Origin: SMWC01 sp964466315
Lineage (GTDB): Bacteria; Pseudomonadota; Gammaproteobacteria; Steroidobacterales; Rariloculaceae
Direction of reading: 5' to 3'
Length of the DNA: 60,945 nucleotides
NCBI GenBank assembly: GCA_964466315.1
Contig: CAYXNS010000010.1
Location: 1-60,945 of the forward strand
Shown here: piece by piece, positions 32,977-41,905 of the stretch
Layout: each line of letters opens with the position of its first letter
Numbering within the stretch: the stretch's first letter is position 1
Notes under the pieces: generated by a model
The model's input: the letters and a program-made list of their open reading frames with translations, nothing else
What the model was told of the DNA's origin: nothing
The model's database searches: none
Translations under genes and position numbers: made by a program

Positions 32977-35205
32977 TTGTCCTGCCTGAACCTTGTGGTC
33001 CCCAAGAGAAGTTTAGCGTTCCTCGTTTGGTTCTCGCTCTCTACGCCGACTGCGGTGTGGGGACAAGCGTTGATGTGCGCACCTACCGCGCCCCCTGTAC
33101 AACCCACTACACCACAAGACGAGCCCGCTCTCGATTCCACGGAAGAGACGCGCATCGAGATCATCGCCGGGCAGGTAGACCTGTCGAGCGAGAATGGAGT
33201 CGATTTTTTTGACAACGTCGAATTTCGTTACGGTGATCGCAGTATCTCGGCTGACGGTGCAACCTACGATCGTGAAGAACGACAAATTCATGTATCTGGT
33301 ACCGTCAGCTATACCGATCCCGATGTAACCATCTACGGCGAGGATGCCGAAGTAGACACCGAGACCGAAGAGATCCGCTTCACGGGCGCTGGCTTCAATA
33401 TTCCGGCACGTCCGGCACGTGGCTCTGCGCAGGAGATCAGCATTCGCAGCGACCAGACGATCTCGCTATCGGATGTGAACTTTACGACCTGCCCCGAGGG
33501 TCAGACCGACTGGGAGTTGATGGCAGACGAAATTGGGCTCGACGTCGAAGAAGGCTTCGGCACGGCTCGTGCGATCAGACTCGAATTCAAGGGCTTTCCC
33601 ATCCTGTATGCGCCATATATGACCTTCCCTATCGACGACCAGCGCAAGAGCGGCTTGCTCACTCCACGCTTCTCGGAGCGGGATAGGACGGGGCTCGACA
33701 TATCTGCACCCTATTACTTTAATCTCGCGCCGAACTACGACCTGACATTGGAGCCGCGTTACATGAGCAAGCGCGGCCCGCAGCTAAATACCGAGTTCCG
33801 CTACCTGTTCCCGAGCAGTGACGGGTTGCTGCGCTTCGAATACCTCCCCGATGATTCCGATGCGCACAAGCGTCGCAGCTATTTGACCTTCGATCACGAA
33901 ACGACGCTGAGTCAGGGCTGGCGCATCGTCGCGAGTTTTGCCGACATCTCCGACGATGCCTATTTCGAGGATCTGGGCGACAGTCAAACCGTCGCGAGTC
34001 AGACGCACCTGAATCGATATCTCGACATCGGGTACCGTGCCGATGACTGGTCACTACTCGCACGTTTCCAGGCGTACCAAACGATCGACTCTCTCATCGC
34101 GCCCGAAGACCGGCCTTACGAACGTGTACCGCAAGTGTTGTTCAGCGGCCGATGGGCGGGAGACCGCTTCAGATTCGAGTCAACCAACGAACTCGTACTC
34201 TTCGATCGTGACGTAGGCGCAACGGGCTGGCGCCTGGATTCCACCGAAGAGATAAGTTACTCGCTCACAGGACCCGGCATGTACCTGACGCCAGCGGTCG
34301 CGCTACGGCAGACGAATTATTGGCTGGACAATGCGCCCCCCGGGCAGCGGGACAACTTCTCGCGGACACTCCCTGTTGCAAGTATCGACGCGGGACTCGT
34401 TTTCGAGCGTCTACCGCAGCAGAGTTCGGGCTGGATCCAGACAATCGAGCCCCGCATCCTTTACGTTAACCGGCCTTTCGAAGATCAGTCGAACCTGCCG
34501 ATCTTCGACACGATCGAGCCTGACTTCAATCTCGTCCAGTTGTTTCGTAAGTACCAGTATCTGGGTGCAGATCGGATATCCGATACCGATCAAGTCAGTC
34601 TAGGTGTCACGGCCCGCCTGATCGATGGTGAAACCGGCAGGGAGCGACTGATCGCGACGCTTGGGCAAACGCGGTATCTCGATACGCAGCTTGTCAGGCT
34701 CCCGGATCAGCGGCAGACCGATTCCAGCGCGTCCGACTACATCGCCGAAGTATCGCTCAATTTGTCCGATGCCTGGAGACTGGATGTTGATTATCAGTGG
34801 GACAGTGAAACGAATACAACGGCCCGGGCGGAGACCAGCGTCCGCTTCACGCCTGAGGACGACCGCTACGCGGGGTTTTCTTATCGTCTTCGTGAAGGCT
34901 TGCTCGAACAGGGCGATTTCTCGTTAGTCTGGCCGATCGGCCAGAGCTCGCGCGTGATCGGACATTACAGTTACTCCTTCCTCGAGGAAGAAGCCCTCGA
35001 CCGCTTTCTCGCCTGGGAGTACGAGTCGTGTTGCTGGCGGCTACGCTTGATCGGCCGGCGCTACATCAGCCGCCGTACCGGAGAATCGGACAGCTCCATT
35101 TCGGTACAGCTCCAGCTCAGGGGTTTCTCGGATGACGGCAGCTCTCCTGAGGAGCTGCTGGATCGTGGTATTCTTGGCTATCAGCAACTCGGCAATACTT
35201 TTTAA
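32977..35205 (+). CDS. lptD: LPS assembly outer-membrane protein LptD
   Basis: A 742-residue protein. It has a signal peptide, an N-terminal OstA/jelly-roll domain (about 58-170: 'IEIIAGQVDLSSENGVDFFD', 'VSGTVSYTDPDVTIYGEDAE') and a C-terminal barrel that begins near 'GFPILYAPYMTFPIDDQRKS'. Cysteines at residues 34, 172 and adjacent 685-686 correspond to the disulfide cysteines of the family. It inserts lipopolysaccharide into the outer leaflet with LptE. No ATG precedes the signal peptide; TTG 32977 gives the best match and GTG 32995 is the alternative. First gene of the lptD-surA-pdxA-ksgA-apaH operon. Confidence 0.96.
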   Translation: MSCLNLVVPKRSLAFLVWFSLSTPTAVWGQALMCAPTAPPVQPTTPQDEPALDSTEETRIEIIAGQVDLSSENGVDFFDNVEFRYGDRSISADGATYDREERQIHVSGTVSYTDPDVTIYGEDAEVDTETEEIRFTGAGFNIPARPARGSAQEISIRSDQTISLSDVNFTTCPEGQTDWELMADEIGLDVEEGFGTARAIRLEFKGFPILYAPYMTFPIDDQRKSGLLTPRFSERDRTGLDISAPYYFNLAPNYDLTLEPRYMSKRGPQLNTEFRYLFPSSDGLLRFEYLPDDSDAHKRRSYLTFDHETTLSQGWRIVASFADISDDAYFEDLGDSQTVASQTHLNRYLDIGYRADDWSLLARFQAYQTIDSLIAPEDRPYERVPQVLFSGRWAGDRFRFESTNELVLFDRDVGATGWRLDSTEEISYSLTGPGMYLTPAVALRQTNYWLDNAPPGQRDNFSRTLPVASIDAGLVFERLPQQSSGWIQTIEPRILYVNRPFEDQSNLPIFDTIEPDFNLVQLFRKYQYLGADRISDTDQVSLGVTARLIDGETGRERLIATLGQTRYLDTQLVRLPDQRQTDSSASDYIAEVSLNLSDAWRLDVDYQWDSETNTTARAETSVRFTPEDDRYAGFSYRLREGLLEQGDFSLVWPIGQSSRVIGHYSYSFLEEEALDRFLAWEYESCCWRLRLIGRRYISRRTGESDSSISVQLQLRGFSDDGSSPEELLDRGILGYQQLGNTF

Positions 35206-35209
35206 GCTA

Positions 35210-36541
35210 TTGAAAAATAGATTATTTTCAACCGCAATCGCGACGGCGCTGACAATATCGGCGGGCCATGCCTGGTCGCAGACACGCGAACTCGGCGGGA
35301 CCGGTGAGCTTCTCGATGGCGTTGCTGCGATCGTCGACGACGGCGTCGTCTTGAAGAGCGAACTCACAATGCGCGTCGAAGTCGTCATCGAGAACATGCG
35401 TCTGTCGCAACTCGAGATTCCGACCGAGCAGCGTCGGCCCCTTCCGCCGCTGTCCATAATCGAAGACCAGGTACTCGAGCAATTGATACTCCAGCAAATA
35501 CAGCTTCAACGCGCAAACCGGTTCGGCATCGTCGTCAACGACGAGATGTTGAATCAGGCGTTGACGGCGATGGCGCAGGACAACGGCATGACTCTCGAAG
35601 ATCTGCCGGCCGCACTCGCCTCGGAAGGTATCGATTATGCGATGTACCGGCAGGATACGCGGGAGCAGATGATTCTGGAGCAGCTCCAGCAACGCGATGT
35701 CTACGGCAGTATCGTTATCTCGCCGCGCGAGATGGAACTCTGCCTCGGGCGCAGCTCCGCGAGTCTTGCGGAAGACGTAGATTACGACATTTCGCATATC
35801 CTCGTCGGCTTGCCGTCGAACTCGACTCAGGAACAACTCGACGCGGCCAATGAACGCGTGGCGGACATCCTCGCCAGACTCGAATCCGGTGAGGAGTTCT
35901 CCCAACTTGCCGTCACCTACTCCGATGGCCAGACCGCTCTAGAGGGTGGTGCGCTCGGCTGGCGCAAGGGTTACCAGCTGCCGACATTATTCGCAGACAT
36001 CGTCATCGCGATGGAGCCGGGCACGGTCTCAGAGCCAATTCAGAGCGGCAGTGGCTTTCACATTGTGCGACTGAATGAGATCCGCGGCGCTCAGGTTGTG
36101 ATCGTGGACCAAATGAGAGTACGGCATATTCTCCTGCGGCCAAACGAAATACAGGATGACGACGCAGTAGAAACGAGGCTGTCCGGTATTCGGGACCGTA
36201 TCCTAGCCGGCGACGAATTCGGACCCATCGCTCAGTCCGTGTCCGAGGATCCGACCTCTGCACTGGAAGGTGGCGATCTCGGTTGGATAGAACAAGGCGT
36301 CTTCGTGGCGGAGTTCGAAGAGATGCTGAACTCACTTGAGCTCAACGAGCTCAGCGAGCCGTTCAGGACGCGTTTTGGATGGCATCTCGCGGAAGTCACG
36401 GATACGCGCACTTACGATACGACGGAGGAGATCAAGGAGCAGCGCTGCACCGATCAAATCCGCGCCAGTAAGGTCGAAGAGGAGCGCGAACTCTGGCTGC
36501 GGCGCCTCAGGGATCAGGCATTCGTCGACTCGCGCCTTTAG
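35210..36541 (+). CDS. surA: Periplasmic chaperone/peptidyl-prolyl isomerase SurA
   Basis: A 443-residue SurA with signal peptide ('KNRLFSTAIATALTISAGHA'), an N-terminal chaperone domain and two parvulin domains ('YDISHILVGL' to 'FHIVRLNEIRG', and 'MRVRHILLRPNEI' to 'GWHLAEVTDTR'), ending in the final helix. SurA escorts outer-membrane barrels, including LptD, to the Bam machine. The likely start is TTG 35210, five bases after the lptD stop, because it begins the signal peptide; the longer open frame reaches back to ATG 35132 inside lptD and would add an unrelated hydrophobic stretch. Confidence 0.94.
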   Translation: MKNRLFSTAIATALTISAGHAWSQTRELGGTGELLDGVAAIVDDGVVLKSELTMRVEVVIENMRLSQLEIPTEQRRPLPPLSIIEDQVLEQLILQQIQLQRANRFGIVVNDEMLNQALTAMAQDNGMTLEDLPAALASEGIDYAMYRQDTREQMILEQLQQRDVYGSIVISPREMELCLGRSSASLAEDVDYDISHILVGLPSNSTQEQLDAANERVADILARLESGEEFSQLAVTYSDGQTALEGGALGWRKGYQLPTLFADIVIAMEPGTVSEPIQSGSGFHIVRLNEIRGAQVVIVDQMRVRHILLRPNEIQDDDAVETRLSGIRDRILAGDEFGPIAQSVSEDPTSALEGGDLGWIEQGVFVAEFEEMLNSLELNELSEPFRTRFGWHLAEVTDTRTYDTTEEIKEQRCTDQIRASKVEEERELWLRRLRDQAFVDSRL

Positions 36542-36566
36542 TCCCTTATTCTCGGGGGTCTGGCTC

Positions 36567-37562
36567 TTGACCTCTTCAGATCCGATCATCTTCTTGAGTT
36601 CCGGTGAACCGGCCGGCATCGGCCCCGATGTCTGCGCGATGGTAACGACAGAGGATCTACCCGCACGGGTATTGGTACTGGGCGACGCGGAGCTGTTGAC
36701 ACAGCGTGCGGCAGCGCTTGGGCTGCGCGTTACCGTACGCAAAGCCGCCGACCCGGGTGACGTCGAGCAGCATGTTGTCGGGGTCATGTCAGTGTTGGAC
36801 ATTCCCGCGCCGGCAGCGGTTCGCCCCGGACACCCGGATTCGGCAAATGCGCCCTACGTTCTCGAGTTACTGCGCCGCGGCGCCCAACTCTGCGCCAACG
36901 CAAGCAACGCCGCACTCGTCACGGCGCCCGTGCAAAAAAGCATCATCAACGCAGCCGGAGTTCCTTTCACGGGACATACCGAGTTTCTTGCGGAGGTGAC
37001 GGGCGCACAACTGCCCGTCATGATGCTCGCCGCCGGCGACCTTCGCGTCGCCCTGGCTACCACGCATCTACCGCTCGCCGAGGTCGCGGGCAAACTCAGC
37101 CGGGGGCGGCTCGAGTGCGTGGTCAGGGTACTCGACACGGAGCTGCGCGAGCGCTTCGGGCTCGAGACGCCGCGTATCGCTGTTCTCGGACTCAACCCTC
37201 ATGCCGGCGAGCAGGGCGTTCTGGGCTGCGAGGAACGGGAGATCATCGAGCCCGTCATTCGAAGCCTCACGGACCACGGCCTCCGGTTACACGGTCCAGT
37301 CCCGGCCGATACCGCGTTTACGCCGGCGGCACTCGAACGATGCGATGCCGTACTCGCGATGTATCACGACCAGGGCCTGCCGGCCATCAAGGCGCTCGCA
37401 TTCGGTGAGGTGGTCAATATCACGCTCGGACTCCCAATCATCCGCACCTCGGTCGATCATGGCACCGCACTCGTACTCGCCGGGGAAGGTCGAGCAAACC
37501 CCGGAAGCCTGCGCGAAGCAATACGCGTCGCATGCTCCCTCGCCAGAGCGCAGACTGGATAA
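36567..37562 (+). CDS. pdxA: 4-hydroxythreonine-4-phosphate dehydrogenase PdxA
   Basis: A 331-residue PdxA: N-terminal 'SSGEPAGIGPD', metal histidines in 'TGHTEFLAEVTG' and 'HDQGLPAIKALAF', substrate loop 'TTHLPLAEV', 'VLGLNPHAGEQGVLGCEERE' and terminal 'RTSVDHGTALVLAGEGRANP'. It oxidises 4-phosphohydroxy-L-threonine with NAD in the DXP-dependent vitamin B6 pathway. No ATG is available near the true N-terminus; TTG 36567 (LTSSDPII) after a GGGGGT sequence is the best start. It lies 25 bases after surA, and its stop overlaps the ksgA ATG (TAATG). Confidence 0.95.
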   Translation: MTSSDPIIFLSSGEPAGIGPDVCAMVTTEDLPARVLVLGDAELLTQRAAALGLRVTVRKAADPGDVEQHVVGVMSVLDIPAPAAVRPGHPDSANAPYVLELLRRGAQLCANASNAALVTAPVQKSIINAAGVPFTGHTEFLAEVTGAQLPVMMLAAGDLRVALATTHLPLAEVAGKLSRGRLECVVRVLDTELRERFGLETPRIAVLGLNPHAGEQGVLGCEEREIIEPVIRSLTDHGLRLHGPVPADTAFTPAALERCDAVLAMYHDQGLPAIKALAFGEVVNITLGLPIIRTSVDHGTALVLAGEGRANPGSLREAIRVACSLARAQTG

Positions 37563-38353
37563 TGCGGGTACACGCCCGTAAGCGGCTGGGCCAACATTTC
37601 CTGCATGATCCGGCGATCATCGACAAGCTGGTCAGGACGATCTCCCCCCAACCCACCGATACGATGGTGGAGATCGGCGGCGGCAGGGGCGCACTGACTT
37701 TTCCGCTGCTTGAACGCCTAAAGGCGTTGCACGTGATCGAAGTCGATGATCGATTGACCGATCACCTCGCTGAGACTGCGCCGCGGCACGGCGAACTGAT
37801 ACTGCACCGCGAGGACGCGCTCGAGTTCGACTTTTCCTCACTGGTGTCGATACCGGCGTCGCTGCGCGTCGTCGGCAATCTACCGTATAACATCTCGACA
37901 CCCCTGCTGTTCCAGCTGCTCGCACACCGCGCGGCCATCGCGGATATGCATCTGATGCTGCAGAAGGAAGTCGCCCAGCGAATAACCGCATCCCCCGGTG
38001 GCAAGGACTATGGGCGCCTGACCGTGATGCTCGCGCTCTGGATCGAAGCTGAACCCTGTTTCGACGTCGGCCCCGGCGCGTTTACTCCCGCGCCGCGAGT
38101 GCGGTCGACGGTAGTTCGGCTGCGGACCCAGGTCGAGCCACGTTTCCCGGTCGCGGATATCGATCGTTTTACTGAACTCGTGCGCCTGACGTTCTCGATG
38201 CGCCGGAAGACACTCGCGCGCTCGCTCAAAGGTCGCTTGAGCAGGGACGAGATCGCATCGGCAGGGATCGATCCGGGCGCTCGTCCGGAGACACTCCACC
38301 CAGCGGAATTCGCGAGACTCGCGAGCCTGGGCTCGCCTTCGGATACGGACTAG
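37562..38353 (+). CDS. ksgA: 16S rRNA (adenine 1518/1519-N6) dimethyltransferase KsgA/RsmA
   Basis: A 263-residue enzyme starting 'MRVHARKRLGQHFLHDPAI'. SAM-binding motif I is 'VEIGGGRGALTFPL', the acidic end of strand 2 is 'EVDDRL', and the catalytic motif IV is 'NLPYN'. It dimethylates two adjacent adenines near the 3' end of 16S rRNA late in 30S assembly. The ATG overlaps the pdxA stop by one base, which shows tight operon coupling. An open frame extends 10 codons upstream but lies within pdxA. Confidence 0.96.
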   Translation: MRVHARKRLGQHFLHDPAIIDKLVRTISPQPTDTMVEIGGGRGALTFPLLERLKALHVIEVDDRLTDHLAETAPRHGELILHREDALEFDFSSLVSIPASLRVVGNLPYNISTPLLFQLLAHRAAIADMHLMLQKEVAQRITASPGGKDYGRLTVMLALWIEAEPCFDVGPGAFTPAPRVRSTVVRLRTQVEPRFPVADIDRFTELVRLTFSMRRKTLARSLKGRLSRDEIASAGIDPGARPETLHPAEFARLASLGSPSDTD

Positions 38354-38386
38354 AATCGTGTGAATCTGCTTAAGTAACGAGTACTC

Positions 38387-39220
38387 GTGACACTTTATGC
38401 GATAGGCGACATACAGGGCTGCGGCCAGGCGTTCACCAACCTGCTAGGCGCTATCTCGTTCAAGCCGGAGCGAGACCATTTGTGGTTCGTCGGCGATCTC
38501 GTCAATCGTGGCCCGGACTCACTCGACGTTCTGCGCGAGATCGCCAGCCTTGGCGAGAGCGCGACCGTGGTACTCGGTAACCATGACCTGCATCTGCTCG
38601 CAACCGCGGCCGGAGTGCGGAAACCGAGCGGCGGCGACACGTTTCAGTCGGTCCTCGCGGCTCCCGACGCCGCAAACATCATCGATTGGCTCAGGGAGCG
38701 CCCGCTGTTCCACCATGACGCCGCGACCAACCGGCTCCTCGTCCATGCGGGATTGCCACCTGCTTGGACTGTTTCCGAGGCCATCGCATACGGTGGCGAG
38801 ATCGCCGCCATTCTACGCAGTCCGAACTGGGCTGGCGCAATAACGACGATGTATGGGGACGAGCCGTGTTCCTGGTCGGTCGATCAGACCGGCGATGACC
38901 GTGTTCGCTACATTATTAATGCGTTGACCCGCATACGTTACTGCAACGCACAAGGCGATCTCGATTTCGAACACACGGGGCCGCCTGGGACGCAGCCCGG
39001 GCATCTCGTGCCGTGGTTCGAGTTCCCCGGCCGGCGGAGCAAAGAGACGCATGTGATCTTCGGTCATTGGGCCTCGCTGGGATTGCTTCGTCGTTCAGAC
39101 GTCACGGCACTGGACAGCGGTTGCGTCTGGGGCGGCTGGCTCACGGCACTTCCCATCGAGCCTGCAGGCGAGCCCATTGCGGTTGCCTGCACCGGTGCGG
39201 TGATAGCCGGCGCGGACTAG
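38387..39220 (+). CDS. apaH: Symmetrical bis(5'-nucleosyl)-tetraphosphatase ApaH
   Basis: A 277-residue metallophosphoesterase. Motifs in order are 'AIGDIQGC' (metal Asp and Gln/His position), 'FVGDLVNRGPDS', 'VLGNHDLHLL', 'LVHAGLPPAW' and a late 'FGHWASLG'. It hydrolyses Ap4A to two ADP and so clears this stress nucleotide and decaps Np4-RNA. The start is GTG (TLYAIG). The companion apaG, usual between ksgA and apaH, is absent: only 33 bases separate the genes. It is the last gene of the operon and faces thyA. Confidence 0.95.
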   Translation: MTLYAIGDIQGCGQAFTNLLGAISFKPERDHLWFVGDLVNRGPDSLDVLREIASLGESATVVLGNHDLHLLATAAGVRKPSGGDTFQSVLAAPDAANIIDWLRERPLFHHDAATNRLLVHAGLPPAWTVSEAIAYGGEIAAILRSPNWAGAITTMYGDEPCSWSVDQTGDDRVRYIINALTRIRYCNAQGDLDFEHTGPPGTQPGHLVPWFEFPGRRSKETHVIFGHWASLGLLRRSDVTALDSGCVWGGWLTALPIEPAGEPIAVACTGAVIAGAD

Positions 39221-39232
39221 AACCCGGAAACC

Positions 39233-40027
39233 CTAGACCGCCACGGGCGCCCTAATATGCGAGTGCGCCCGATAATCGATCAACTCGAAGTCCTCGTAGC
39301 GATAATCGTAGAGCGATTTGGGATGATGCTTGATGACCAGCTCAGGCAGCGGTAGCGGCTCCCGCATCAGTTGCTCATCGGCCTGAGCCAAATGATTGAG
39401 ATAGAGATGACAATCACCACCCGTCCAGATCAATTCCCCCGGTCTGAGCTTCGCCTGCTGTGCCATGAGCACGATCAGGAGCGCATAGGACGCGATGTTG
39501 AACGGCACGCCCAGGAAGACGTCGGCGCTACGTTGGTAGAGTTGGCAGGACAGCCTGCCGTCTGCGACGTAGAACTGAAACAAGGCGTGACAGGGTGACA
39601 GAGCCATATCGCCGAGCTGAGCGACATTCCACGCACTGACTATGATTCGCCGTGAGTTCGGATCATTCTTGATTAGCCGCAGTGCCTGCTCGATCTGATC
39701 GATGTACCCGCCATCGGGCGTCGGCCAGGAACGCCACTGGGCACCGTAGACCGGCCCGAGATTCCCTTCCTCATCTGCCCATTCATCCCAGATCGTAACG
39801 TCATTCTTGTTGAGATAGGCGACGTTGGTATCACCTTTCAAGAACCACAAGAGTTCGTGAATGATCGATCTCAGGTGGAGTTTTTTGGTGGTCAGAAGAG
39901 GAAAGCCGGCATCCAGATCGCAACGCAGCTGGTGACCGAACACACTGAGCGTCCCCGTACCGGTCCGGTCGGGCTTGCGAATGCCATGGTTACGGATTTC
40001 GGTTAGTAAATCCAGGTACTGCTTCAT
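39233..40027 (-). CDS. thyA: Thymidylate synthase ThyA
   Basis: A 264-residue thymidylate synthase, the family's usual short (E. coli-like) length. The N-terminal 'KPDRTGTGTLSVFGHQLR' binds phosphate, the nucleophile cysteine sits in 'ALSPCHALFQFYV', and the family signature 'CQLYQRSADVFLGVPFNIAS' is complete. It converts dUMP to dTMP with 5,10-methylene-THF, the folate product of the glycine cleavage genes encoded further along. The start overlaps the lgt stop by four bases. Confidence 0.97.
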   Translation of the reverse strand: MKQYLDLLTEIRNHGIRKPDRTGTGTLSVFGHQLRCDLDAGFPLLTTKKLHLRSIIHELLWFLKGDTNVAYLNKNDVTIWDEWADEEGNLGPVYGAQWRSWPTPDGGYIDQIEQALRLIKNDPNSRRIIVSAWNVAQLGDMALSPCHALFQFYVADGRLSCQLYQRSADVFLGVPFNIASYALLIVLMAQQAKLRPGELIWTGGDCHLYLNHLAQADEQLMREPLPLPELVIKHHPKSLYDYRYEDFELIDYRAHSHIRAPVAV

Positions 40028-40839
40028 TCCGCCCGTCTCTCCACATATGAATTTGCCCGATAAGCGAGCCAGGATAATACGATGCCGATGACAATCATCG
40101 GCGTGGACAACAGCTGGCCCATAGTAAGCCAGCCAAATGCAAGGTAGCCGTCAGCCGCCTCATTGAGATGCGTATCCGGCAGACGAACGAACTCGACAAC
40201 AACGCGGAAAACGCCATAGCAGATCAAGAATAGGCCGGAGATTGCGCGTATCGGCCGCGGTCGCAACGAGAAGCTCCAGAGTATGCAGAACAATGCCAAT
40301 CCTTCGAGTGCCGCCTCGTACAGTTGAGTGGCATGGCGCGGCACGCCGTTGACGACGACTGCCCAGAACGCATCGGGATTCGTCTCGGCGCCCCAGAGTT
40401 CGCCATTGATGAAGTTGCCGATGCGGCCGAGACCCAACCCCGGTGTCACCCAGGTTGCGATGAAGTCGGTCACGGCAAAGTACGGTTGCCCAGCGCGCCA
40501 CGCGAACAGGCCCATGGCGAGGAGCACGCCCAGGAGCCCGCCATGAAACGACATCCCGCCTTCCCAGACCTTGAACAGGTTGAGTGGATTCTCGAGCAGT
40601 CCGCCAAAATTGTAGAAGAGCATGTATCCGACCCGGCCACCGAGTATCACACCTAGCGCGACGTAAAAGACCAGGTCGTCTACTCGCGCGGGTGAGATCG
40701 GACTATCGGGGCGTTTTGCTCTGGAACGCGCGCCGAGCCAACCGAGCAAGAAGCCACCCAGGTACATCAGACCGTACCAGCGTACCTGCAGCGGACCGAA
40801 GCCGAACGCGATGGGATCGATGTCGGGGTAGGTAAACAC
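40024..40839 (-). CDS. lgt: Prolipoprotein diacylglyceryl transferase Lgt
   Basis: A 271-residue inner-membrane protein with about seven hydrophobic helices. Signature sequences 'MSFHGGLLGVLLAMG' and 'GLGRIGNFINGELWG' (family signature with the catalytic Arg and Asn) and the 'HATQLYEAALEG' segment are present. It transfers diacylglycerol from phosphatidylglycerol to the lipobox cysteine of prolipoproteins such as the two lipoprotein-type genes in this window. The lgt-thyA pair is typical of gammaproteobacteria. Confidence 0.97.
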   Translation of the reverse strand: MFTYPDIDPIAFGFGPLQVRWYGLMYLGGFLLGWLGARSRAKRPDSPISPARVDDLVFYVALGVILGGRVGYMLFYNFGGLLENPLNLFKVWEGGMSFHGGLLGVLLAMGLFAWRAGQPYFAVTDFIATWVTPGLGLGRIGNFINGELWGAETNPDAFWAVVVNGVPRHATQLYEAALEGLALFCILWSFSLRPRPIRAISGLFLICYGVFRVVVEFVRLPDTHLNEAADGYLAFGWLTMGQLLSTPMIVIGIVLSWLAYRANSYVERRAE

Positions 40840-40903
40840 GAAGACGGTAGTGTAATTGTCCTCCTGAGCCGGGGCTAGCTGAGGCTGCTGCTATAGCCGT
40901 CAT

Positions 40904-41815
40904 ATGCCGAGCAAGCTCGCGAACGAGACGAGCCCCTATCCTCTCCAACACGCCGACAACCCGGTGGACTGGCTCGCGTGGAACGAAGAGGCGTTGCAGC
41001 TCGCACGAAAGCGCGACAAGCCCATCCTCCTCTCGGTCGGCTACTCGGCCTGTCACTGGTGCCACGTCATGGCCCACGAATGTTTCGAAGACGAGGCTAC
41101 GGCGACACTCATGAACAGTTTCTTCGTGAGCATCAAAGTCGATCGCGAGGAACGTCCCGATCTCGACAAGATCTACCAGAGCGCCCATTACCTGATCTCG
41201 TGACGGCCGGGCGGCTGGCCGCTGACGGTCTTCCTGACTTCTGAAGGGCAGCTACCGATCTTCACAGGAACCTACTTCCAACGCGAACAATTCAAAGAAC
41301 TCCTGCGGCGCGTCGAATCGTTCTTCCGCAGTCATTCGGGCGCGATAGCCAGCCAGAGGAGAATCCTGCAGGAGGCCCTTGGTAACCTGGATCCGTCCTC
41401 ACGCGCCGGGGACGCAACCGAGTTCAGCGAGACGCCGTTACAACTGGCCCGCAAGCAACTCGAGGCATCGTTCGGTCCCGACTACGGCGGCTTCGGCGGG
41501 GCGCCCAAGTTTCCACACCCGGCCAACGTCGAGGCCTTGTTATCCGGATGGCGCGCGACGGCGGAGCCGGTGGAGCCGGATCTGCAAGCACTCTATATGG
41601 TGACCCTGACGCTGACGCGAACGGCAACCGGCGGACTATACGACCAGCTCGGCGGCGGTTTCTTTCGCTATTCCGTGGATCAGTGCTGGACCATACCTCA
41701 CTTCGAGAAGATGCTCTATGACAATACCTCACTGCTGGCCGTGTACAGTGATGGGTACGCGGCAACGGGCGAGGCCTTGTTCGGCCGTGTCGCGTCCGAG
41801 ACGGCGGAGTTGACC
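40904..41815 (+). pseudogene. YyaL-type thioredoxin-domain protein, nonsense mutation and truncation
   Basis: The frame encodes the N-terminal half of the DUF255/YyaL family: 'ANETSPYPLQHADNPVDW', 'LLSVGYSACHWCHVMAHECF' (CHWC motif), 'IKVDREERPDLDK'. After a TGA at 41201-41203 the same frame continues with 'PGGWPLTVFLTSEG', 'YGGFGGAPKFPHP', 'GGLYDQLGGGFFRYSVDQCW' and 'PHFEKMLYDN'. Similarity stops near 'ASETAEL' (41810), where the family continues for about 350 more residues. The nonsense codon stands where the family has Arg or similar, and the 3' half has been lost. Clearly a pseudogene. Confidence 0.9.
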
Positions 41816-41905
41816 TGCCCGTGCTCGACGAAGAGGTCAAGCACAAGCAGGCTAACGAAGAGTGGCAGGCTCGCCTAGAGGTGTTACCACAGTCTCCAAA
41901 TAGAG

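Noticed and set aside
41201..41203. TGA in the YyaL-type frame as a selenocysteine codon
   Set aside because: The family has no Cys at this position, and the gene is also truncated, so a nonsense mutation is simpler.
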